Shown: positions 1-5,825 of the stretch, one piece after another | How the letters are laid out: each line of letters starts with the position of its first letter | Numbering within the stretch: position 1 is the stretch's first letter | Assembly: GCA_937913075.1 (NCBI GenBank) | Contig: CALEPU010000159.1 | Coordinates: 1-9,219, forward strand | DNA from: an uncultured Clostridia bacterium | GTDB taxonomy: Bacteria; Bacillota; Clostridia; Christensenellales; CAG-138 | DNA length: 9,219 nucleotides | Direction: 5' to 3' | Position numbers and translations under genes: made by a program | The notes under the pieces: model-generated | The model's input: only the letters and a program-made list of their open reading frames with translations | Databases searched by the model: none | Told to the model about the DNA's origin: nothing

Positions 1-1
1 C

Positions 2-1519
2 TTTATCGACGAGATACATACCATTGTCGGAGCAGGCGCCTCCGAGGGGAGCATCGACGCGGCAAACATATTGAAGCCGGCTCTTGCAAGGGGCGAGCTG
101 AGGGTAATAGGCGCGACCACCATTGACGAGTATCGACGCTATATCGAGAAGGACGCCGCGCTTGAAAGGCGCTTCTCACCGATACTTGTCAACGAGCCTA
201 ACCGCAGTCAGACGATCGAAATATTGCAGGGACTTCGCCCGCGATACGAAAAGCATCACGGAGTGATCATAAGCGACGAAGCTTTGGAGGCTGCAGTCGA
301 ACTTTCGATCCGTTATATGGCAGACAGATGCCTGCCCGATAAGGCGATAGACCTTATCGACGAGGCGGCGGCCTATGCCGGAATAAGGCGGCAGGAGGGG
401 AATACACCTTCTGACGAGCATGCGACAAGCGGATCGGAGCTGAGGCGCCGTATTGAAAAGGCGGCTGCCGACGGAGAATTTGAGCTTGCAGAGAGATTGA
501 GAGAGCAGGCGGGGGCTTCAACCGTCGGACAATCGTCAGACAGACTTTGCGCCGCAAACGTCACAGCGGCAGACGTTGAGAAAACGGTTGCGGAGCGCAC
601 GGGGCTCGATATCGCCGCCGCAAAGCATAGCTTGCTTGGAATATCCGCAAGATTGAAAGCAAAGGTTTTCGGACAGGATGCTGCGATAGACAGGGTGGTT
701 TCCGCGCTGCATAGGGCGGCTGCGGGGCTTTCCGATCCGGAACGGCCATATGCTTCATTCTGCTTTGCGGGACCTGAGGGCAGCGGTCGGGAAACGCTTG
801 CCGTACGATTGTCCGACGAGCTGTTTAACGGTTCGGTCGTTCGTCTGAACGGCGGCGAACTGCATGACGACGGCGCGGTTTTCAGGCTCGTCGGCAGTCC
901 GGCGGGATATCGTGACAGCGATAAGGGCGGCTTCCTAACGGAGTACGTGCGGCTGCACCCTTTTTCGACTATCATTATAAAAAATATCGAGCAGTGTTCC
1001 CATGAGGTAGGCGAGCTCATTGGCAGGATAGTTTCAGAGGGCATGGTGACGGACGGCAGAGGGCGCACAGTCAGCTTCCGCAGTTGTATGGTGGTCATAC
1101 TGACAGGCTATGAGGAGCACCGAAGTCTCGGCTTTGAGAGCGGAGCTAATTCGTTGAAGTCAGACGCCGTGCGGTACGCGGGCGCAGTGCTTCCGGATAA
1201 TATCCTACTCAATCTTGACGCCGTCGCGGAGTTCTCTCGGCTTAATGAGGACAGCCTTACCGCTATTGCAAACAATGAGCTTTCGCGGCTTGCGGATAGG
1301 GCGGAAAAGCGCGGCATTAAGCTTTGCTTCGATAATTCCGTAAAAAATGCGATAGTCGAAGCCTGCGAAGGCTTAGCGGGCAATATCAAAAGAGCGGTCT
1401 CGACAGGCGTTGAGGACGCCGTCAGCGTTGCGATACTCGATGGCAGTCTTGATGCGGGATATTCCGCTTTGTGCCGCTTTACCTGCGGCAAATACATTAT
1501 CGAAAGGCAATTTGATTGA
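2..1519 (+). CDS. ClpC-type Clp/HSP100 ATPase with degenerate second AAA+ module (5' truncated by window edge)
   Basis: Hexameric AAA+ unfoldases of this family feed proteins to ClpP or remodel them in the cytoplasm. The frame is open from base 2, giving 505 visible residues; the N-domain and the first Walker A lie off the left edge. The visible part of module D1 is intact: Walker B FIDEIH (2-19), sensor-1 GATT (110-121) and the ERRF arginine-finger segment (164-175). A UVR-like segment around 436-510 (RRRIEKAAADGEFELAERL) marks the ClpC rather than ClpB subfamily. Module D2 (about 660-1516) aligns along its whole length, from VFGQDAAID onward, but its catalytic residues are gone. Walker A reads GPEGSGRET (Arg at 788-790 for Lys), Walker B ends in KN (980-985) for DE, sensor 1 lacks Asn, the arginine-finger segment reads LLNLDA, and the sensor-2 GAR is absent. 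An LGF tripeptide (1127-1135) sits where the ClpP-docking loop is expected. The reading frame has no stops, so this is substitution rather than gene decay. It is probably a paralogue rather than the main ClpC, since it could not work as a normal two-ring ATPase. Confidence 0.9.
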   Translation, partial: FIDEIHTIVGAGASEGSIDAANILKPALARGELRVIGATTIDEYRRYIEKDAALERRFSPILVNEPNRSQTIEILQGLRPRYEKHHGVIISDEALEAAVELSIRYMADRCLPDKAIDLIDEAAAYAGIRRQEGNTPSDEHATSGSELRRRIEKAAADGEFELAERLREQAGASTVGQSSDRLCAANVTAADVEKTVAERTGLDIAAAKHSLLGISARLKAKVFGQDAAIDRVVSALHRAAAGLSDPERPYASFCFAGPEGSGRETLAVRLSDELFNGSVVRLNGGELHDDGAVFRLVGSPAGYRDSDKGGFLTEYVRLHPFSTIIIKNIEQCSHEVGELIGRIVSEGMVTDGRGRTVSFRSCMVVILTGYEEHRSLGFESGANSLKSDAVRYAGAVLPDNILLNLDAVAEFSRLNEDSLTAIANNELSRLADRAEKRGIKLCFDNSVKNAIVEACEGLAGNIKRAVSTGVEDAVSVAILDGSLDAGYSALCRFTCGKYIIERQFD

Positions 1520-3054
1520 TGGAAGTTTTAAGGTTCGGCTTGGGCATTAGGTTCGATTTCTTTACCGATGAGGTGACAGAGGAGCAAAAGACGACAGCTC
1601 TTTTTGAGCTTTGCTCGGCGCTGCCTGTTTCTGTCACAGAAGGGCTTTTGCTTTTTGCGGGAGTACACCCGCTCTCCGAACCCGACAGCCGCGGGGTATA
1701 TACCGTTGTTTTTACCAAGGGAAGCCTTAAAAAAATGCGTGCGCTCTATCGCACGGTAGAGTCGGATGCTATGCTTCACTGCATGCTTTGCCCCGTAACG
1801 CCGTATCTTCAAAACAACGTAATAAGGGAGTTCGACGACCTTGAGTATCTTGGCGAGGTCGGCGCCGACGGGCGAGTTACAGGCGGCGCAAGGAGCGACC
1901 TTTGCTTTGTAAAAAAGCCTTTGCCTCGCAGGAAATTCGATCCTTCCGGCTGCATTGTAGTTGCGCCGAACAGCTTTAAAGGCACTTTCTCTGCCAACAC
2001 GGCGGCAAGGCATATCTGCCGTGCGCTGCGTAGTGCAATGCCTTACCGCGATATAGTGCCGCTTCCCGTTGCAGACGGCGGCGATGGCACGCTTGCCGCA
2101 GTCGAGGCGATGCTGAGGGGACGCAGATGTACAGCCACGGTCACCGGTCCTTACGGCGGCGAGGTAGAGGCGGCATATTATGCAGTAGACGGCAGGATTG
2201 CTGTCATCGAGTCTGCGCTTGCAAGCGGACTTGCACTGTGCGACGAAAACGCGCTCGATCCGCTGAAAGCGACCAGCAGAGGCACGGGAGAGCTGGTACT
2301 GCGCGCGCTGCATGAAGGGCTGACCCAAATATACTTGGGGCTCGGCGGCTCCGCCACAAACGACTGCGGCATTGGCGCGGCAAACGCGCTTGGCTTCAAG
2401 TTTCTGGATGCTGAGGGCAGTGAGGTCACCGATGCAGCTCATATGAGCGAAATAGTTCGTATCGACGCTTCGGAGAGAGATATGCTGTTTTTCAACGCCG
2501 ATATTCCCATAGTATTGATGTGCGACGTCGACAACCCGCTCACCGGCATGAACGGGGCGACCTATACCTTCGGCCCGCAGAAGGGCGCCGACGAAAAAAC
2601 GCTTGAGATACTTGAAAAAGGCATGCAGAATATGGCGCGCGTGCTAAAAGAATTCAACGGAAGCTTCTCTCCCGATGCGCCGGGCGCAGGCGCTGCCGGC
2701 GGCATGGGCGCGATGTTCATGACCTTGGGGTACGCCGATCAAATGAGCGGAGCAGAAGCCATTCTCGATATCGCAAAGTTCGATAAGCTTATGAAAAGGG
2801 CGGCGTTCGTCGTGACGGGCGAGGGCTGCTTGGACGCGACGAGCGTCCGCGGAAAGGCAGTCGGTACGATAGCTCAGCGCGCTGCAAAGGCGGGCGTCAG
2901 GATCGCGATTCTTTCGGGCAAACGAGGCAAAGGGGCGGATGCTGCCGAAAAGCTTGCCGATATCACGACCTATTGTGAGGACGGCATCGACAGAACGATC
3001 GCTCTCGACGCTGCGGCAAAGGTGCTCGCGGAGCGGATCAGGCAATGCATTTGA
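1519..3054 (+). CDS. Glycerate kinase (type I family) with about 144-residue N-terminal extension
   Basis: Enzymes of this family phosphorylate D-glycerate with ATP, feeding glycerate into lower glycolysis. The kinase domain runs from residue 145 to 511 and shows the family signatures in order: VVAPNSFKG (147-155), VADGGDGT (184-191), GGSATND (276-282), CDVDNPLTG (335-343), GPQKGA, PGAGAAGG and TGEG-LD (432-439). Two usually conserved positions in the last motif differ: Cys437 where Arg is common, and Thr441 where Gln is common. Ordinary members begin only a few residues before the VVAP strand. Here 144 extra in-frame residues precede it, with no stop and no alternative start backed by a ribosome binding site near 1951. 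The extension is of unknown family. The ATG at 1519 overlaps the TGA of the upstream Clp gene (TGATG), so translation is probably coupled; a TTG at 1516 is a less likely start. The kinase assignment is secure; the exact substrate (2- or 3-phosphoglycerate route) and the role of the extension are not. Confidence 0.92.
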   Translation: MEVLRFGLGIRFDFFTDEVTEEQKTTALFELCSALPVSVTEGLLLFAGVHPLSEPDSRGVYTVVFTKGSLKKMRALYRTVESDAMLHCMLCPVTPYLQNNVIREFDDLEYLGEVGADGRVTGGARSDLCFVKKPLPRRKFDPSGCIVVAPNSFKGTFSANTAARHICRALRSAMPYRDIVPLPVADGGDGTLAAVEAMLRGRRCTATVTGPYGGEVEAAYYAVDGRIAVIESALASGLALCDENALDPLKATSRGTGELVLRALHEGLTQIYLGLGGSATNDCGIGAANALGFKFLDAEGSEVTDAAHMSEIVRIDASERDMLFFNADIPIVLMCDVDNPLTGMNGATYTFGPQKGADEKTLEILEKGMQNMARVLKEFNGSFSPDAPGAGAAGGMGAMFMTLGYADQMSGAEAILDIAKFDKLMKRAAFVVTGEGCLDATSVRGKAVGTIAQRAAKAGVRIAILSGKRGKGADAAEKLADITTYCEDGIDRTIALDAAAKVLAERIRQCI

Positions 3055-3072
3055 TTTAGTTGAAATCAATTT

Positions 3073-3105
3073 AAAACGTGCAGATCAAAACTCCGCACGT
3101 TTTTT
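3073..3105. terminator. Rho-independent terminator, probably bidirectional
   Basis: A 9-bp perfect inverted repeat, AAAACGTGC (3073-3081) and GCACGTTTT (3095-3103), encloses a 13-nt loop. On the plus strand it runs into a six-T tract (3100-3105). It begins 18 bases after the glycerate kinase stop. Read from the minus strand, the same hairpin ends in TTTT and lies about 30 bases beyond the acyltransferase stop, so it can serve both convergent genes; the shorter T-tract makes it weaker in that direction. Confidence 0.85.
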
Positions 3106-3133
3106 ACTTATATCTGCAAATGTTACCAGCGCC

Positions 3134-4498
3134 TTACTTCTTTATGCCGGATCGCATCCTTCCGTTCAAAAGCTTAGCGGCGGGCTTCTCAATAAGATAG
3201 GTCGCCGCGAACGCAGCCGCAAACGCAGCGACGGTGATTATGATGGCATACTGCGTCTTCCAAGTCTCGGCAAAATCGGTGTACAACTGATTAGGCGGGG
3301 TATCGCCCGTCCAAGCGGGCAGACGCCAGTCGAATTTAAGCTTGACACAAAGCCATTGATGCCAGATGTAAAGGTTATACGAAACTCCGGAAAGTATTAC
3401 CATGAGCTTATTGGAGAATATAAAGCGGAACCATTTTGCGGCAAACGCGGCGCTCAGTATGAACCCCATGAAGGTAAGTGCGAGCGGCAGCCTGCGTGTT
3501 ACCTGCCAAACCTGAGCGTCCTCGGAGCTCAGTGAGGCGCAGTCGCCGATCAGCTTGACTGTCAGCACGGCAAAAGCCACGGCTGCGCAGATCCCGATAA
3601 TGCTGAGCCAAGCGCGTCGACGCAGATGCTTTGCAGCCAAGGTATAGACGCATGCGCCAACAAGCCCCACGGCATAAACGCCCATGAACGCGGGAAGCTG
3701 ATTGATAGTCATGGACATATACTCCGAGCGGACGGTGCTGCCGATGCTCTTTAAGAACGCGTCGGCTGAGACGGCAAAGGCGCTGCCGGAGGCAAGCACG
3801 TATTTGTAGATGTAAAGGTGCGAAATACCGACCATGGCAGCAGCGACAACGATAAGACGGCACGTGCAGAGAACAAGATGCTTTTTGCTGCCGTCTCTTG
3901 ATTTGCGTGTGCCGAGTATCACAAAAGCTATGAGCGGGAAGAGGATATAGTACCAAACCTCGACCGCCAAGGTCCAAAGCACTATATCGAGCTTGGAGGC
4001 AAGATATGTGTCTATACTCAGCATGTGAGTAAAGGTGAGGTGCGAAATAAGGTCGCGCAGAGCATACGTCGTATTGTAGACGCCGTTTGAGGTGTACCCG
4101 CCGGTTGCGGACTCGTATATGAACAGCACTGCGATACAGAATAGATAGCTCGGCAGTATGCGAACGGCGCGTTTTTTAAAATAAGAGCCGAGCGACTGCA
4201 TCTTTTCGCTGCAGAAGATGCAGCGCGCGAGCGGCAGACTCAAAAGAAAGCCGCTCAACAGCACCATCATATCAACAAAAAGATACCCTGCCCTCGCGAA
4301 GGGAGTAAAATCGATCGCCGTCAGCGGCTTGCCGGCGATGGATATGAACGAGAGCCACGGGGTTTTGATTATGGGGAAGATCCAAGTCTGCTGCCAGAAA
4401 TGGAATATCATGACGATGATCACGCTTATCGCGCGGATACCGTCAACAACATCAATATGTTTAAGAGATATATCGCTGTTTGCTTCTTTCATACTCAT
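3134..4498 (-). CDS. Acyltransferase-3 family integral membrane protein
   Basis: This is a polytopic membrane protein of about 454 residues, the usual size for the family that transfers acetyl or other acyl groups to cell-surface glycans, peptidoglycan or exported metabolites. Family landmarks are visible: VVDGIRA (17-23) followed by a first membrane helix containing FHF with His33, the FVDMMVLLSGFL segment (about 75-86), the basic RILPSY motif (113-118), WTLAVEVWYY (175-184) and SYNLYIWHQ (373-381). About ten hydrophobic segments follow one another, and the tail is basic. The frame extends up to a GTG at 4532-4534, but that codon overlaps the predicted -10 box. ATG at 4498, or ATG at 4492, is therefore preferred; both have poor ribosome binding sites. 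The gene stands alone on this strand, so its acceptor cannot be read from context. It is not obviously linked to the neighbouring lipoprotein except through the shared divergent promoter region. Confidence 0.9.
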   Translation of the reverse strand: MSMKEANSDISLKHIDVVDGIRAISVIIVMIFHFWQQTWIFPIIKTPWLSFISIAGKPLTAIDFTPFARAGYLFVDMMVLLSGFLLSLPLARCIFCSEKMQSLGSYFKKRAVRILPSYLFCIAVLFIYESATGGYTSNGVYNTTYALRDLISHLTFTHMLSIDTYLASKLDIVLWTLAVEVWYYILFPLIAFVILGTRKSRDGSKKHLVLCTCRLIVVAAAMVGISHLYIYKYVLASGSAFAVSADAFLKSIGSTVRSEYMSMTINQLPAFMGVYAVGLVGACVYTLAAKHLRRRAWLSIIGICAAVAFAVLTVKLIGDCASLSSEDAQVWQVTRRLPLALTFMGFILSAAFAAKWFRFIFSNKLMVILSGVSYNLYIWHQWLCVKLKFDWRLPAWTGDTPPNQLYTDFAETWKTQYAIIITVAAFAAAFAATYLIEKPAAKLLNGRMRSGIKK

Positions 4499-4534
4499 AT
4501 AGTACCATATTTCGGCGCAAATGTTAATACCCAC

Positions 4535-4563
4535 ATTATTGTGAAAGGTCCTTCAAATGTTAA
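4535..4563 (-). promoter_or_regulatory. Predicted sigma-A-type promoter for the acyltransferase gene
   Basis: Read on the minus strand there is TTAACA (4558-4563, five of six matches to TTGACA), a 17-bp spacer, and AATAAT (4535-4540, five of six matches to TATAAT). Transcription would start near 4528, leaving a leader of about 30 nt before the ATG at 4498. The position explains why starts further upstream in the acyltransferase frame are unlikely. Confidence 0.6.
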
Positions 4564-4579
4564 AAATTTTTGACAGTGC

Positions 4580-4608
4580 TTGACGATGTTTTTGTTGAGC
4601 TTTATAAT
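4580..4608 (+). promoter_or_regulatory. Predicted strong sigma-A-type promoter for the lipoprotein gene
   Basis: TTGACG (4580-4585), a 17-bp spacer and a perfect TATAAT (4603-4608) form a near-consensus promoter. A second TTGAC box lies ten bases upstream (TTGACA, 4570-4575), but its spacing to the -10 is too long; it could be part of a regulator site or chance. The start of transcription should fall around 4614-4616. A strong ribosome binding site, AGGAGG (4631-4636), follows seven bases before the ATG at 4644. The promoter is back-to-back with the acyltransferase promoter, the -35 boxes being 16 bp apart. With no terminator seen after the lipoprotein gene, it may also serve murB and the genes beyond. 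Confidence 0.8.
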
Positions 4609-4643
4609 GTATTCGAGATGCTTTCCTTATAGGAGGGAACGAA

Positions 4644-4913
4644 ATGAAAAACACTTGCAGTTCAGCCGCCGCGCTTATCGCAGCCTTGCTTGCCGTGATA
4701 ATGCTCGTTTGCGGCTGCTCTATAATCAAAACCGACAGAAAGGACGCAAACTGCACTGAGCTGCCGAGCATGGCCGACGATGGTACGGGCTCGCCCGATA
4801 CAACCGACGGAGCGGACGTCACCGAAGACCCAAATATGACCTATTTGTTGGAGACGCCGCAGCCCACTGATGAGGCGGGCAATATACCGCAGGCGAGCGA
4901 GACGGCGGGGTAG
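4644..4913 (+). CDS. N-terminal lipoprotein fragment, the peptide expected if the TAG at 4911 terminates
   Basis: These 89 codons are what standard decoding would produce from the interrupted lipoprotein gene: signal peptide, lipidated Cys25 and an acidic, Thr/Pro-rich tail with no folded domain. Automated annotation would probably call it a small lipoprotein. I see it as the head of the 376-codon gene, because the same frame stays open for a further 286 codons past the stop with unchanged character. Confidence 0.55.
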   Translation: MKNTCSSAAALIAALLAVIMLVCGCSIIKTDRKDANCTELPSMADDGTGSPDTTDGADVTEDPNMTYLLETPQPTDEAGNIPQASETAG

Positions 4914-5774
4914 ACGGAGACTTCCTCCACTGCTGAGCCCGCCTCTTCTGGCAGCACGCCCGCCCCAACACAGCAGAATGCTCAGCCGACCGCTTCAAAC
5001 ACGGAGACGGCTGAGCCTACTCCCAAGCCCGACCCTGTCACACAGCTTACCTGGTTCGATGACTCGGCGCCGGTTTACTGCGATCTCGACTTTGACGGCA
5101 AAAGCGAAAGGATAGAGCTCAAGCTCTCCCGCGCTTCCGCCAACACCTACAACTGCACTCTCTCCGTAGTGCTGGGAACGAGCGGCACGGTGCTCAAAGA
5201 TACCTTCACGGCGGAGTATTTTACAAAGGCTCTAATAAACAATTTCAATACGGGCGATAACCGTGTTGAGATAGTCGTCAGCACCGGCACTGGCAACCGC
5301 GGGCAGGTGATACGCGCTTACAGGCTCAATGCCGCTTCGACGGCGCTGATGTCGACAAAACTTGATGGCTGGATAGAGACCGTCGGCGCAAATTCCATAG
5401 AGGTCGGCAGATATATAGACCTGCTCGGAACATGGGGATGCACAGCGGATTTTGCCTTTGCAGCATCGGGCTTCACGCTCACACAGCAGAGCGAAGCATG
5501 GCAGGTGCACCGTGACTCCGAGAGATGGTGTACGGTCTCAAAGGAGCTTATAGTTGAGCTTTTAACCAACAGTCAGACCGAGAACTGCGCCGGCTTCCTC
5601 TACTACGGTGATTTGATCTATCCGGTAGAGACCGATCTTGCAAGCTACATAACCTTCGTTTCCGACCTTGACGAGACCGGCAATATTGAAATAACCGTTG
5701 CCGCGGGAGGAGCTTTGCTTATAAACGGCACGCCGGTCGACGATTGGTTCCTCGATCTTACATACATAGATTAG
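4644..5774 (+). pseudogene. Secreted lipoprotein gene interrupted by an in-frame TAG (codon 90)
   Basis: A single frame runs from ATG 4644 (AGGAGG at 4631-4636) to TAG 5772-5774, 376 codons, broken only by TAG at 4911-4913. The start encodes a lipoprotein signal peptide: K2, a hydrophobic stretch (8-22), and VCGC with lipidated Cys25. Residues about 35-132 form an acidic, then Ser/Thr/Pro/Ala/Gln-rich linker typical of surface lipoproteins. The remainder is a globular domain containing two Asp-rich loops, DLDFDGK (147-153) and DLDETGN (341-347), each followed by a predicted strand; such loops resemble calcium-binding or FG-GAP-like units, but I recognise no named family. The TAG differs by one base from CAG (Gln), which would suit the Gln-rich linker. 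After it no ATG, GTG or TTG occurs in frame until GTG 5169, which is already inside the domain, so reinitiation could not restore the full domain. Possible readings are a recent nonsense mutation, a sequencing or strain variant, or stop readthrough. The good promoter and ribosome binding site suggest the loss, if real, is recent. Confidence 0.75.
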
Positions 5775-5825
5775 CAGTGAATATCTTTTACAAAGGAAAA
5801 ATGAATTCATGGAGCTCTCATTTTG

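Noticed and set aside
1921..1953. Separate internal start for a standard-length glycerate kinase at TTG 1921
   Set aside because: There is no ribosome binding site ahead of it, and the upstream codons form one uninterrupted frame with its own coupled ATG start.
373..2442. Long minus-strand open frames opposite the Clp and glycerate kinase genes (for example 373-1098 and 1528-2442)
   Set aside because: Their translations are rich in Arg, Ser and Pro without recognisable motifs, and they lie wholly inside well-supported genes on the other strand. They are products of GC-rich codon use.
2939..3535. Plus-strand open frame running from the end of glycerate kinase across the terminator
   Set aside because: It crosses a strong terminator and lies opposite the acyltransferase, and its sequence shows no protein-like pattern.
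4495..4536. Thirteen-codon minus-strand mini-frame ending in an ATGA overlap with the acyltransferase ATG at 4498
   Set aside because: Its ATG overlaps the predicted -10 box of the acyltransferase promoter, so it would not be in the transcript.
4911..4913. General reassignment of TAG as a sense codon in this organism
   Set aside because: The lipoprotein gene itself ends at a TAG (5772-5774). A TGA only two codons later makes this weak evidence, but no other gene in the window contains an in-frame TAG, so there is no support for recoding from this window alone.
4870..5115. Alternative plus-strand frame over the lipoprotein linker, suggesting a frameshift
   Set aside because: The lipoprotein frame itself continues unchanged on both sides of the TAG. 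The other frame is an Arg/Pro-rich shadow, so no frameshift is needed.
5745..5790. Possible promoter just upstream of murB (TTGGTT-17-TAGATT and similar pairs)
   Set aside because: The matches are too poor (three or four of six) to separate from chance.
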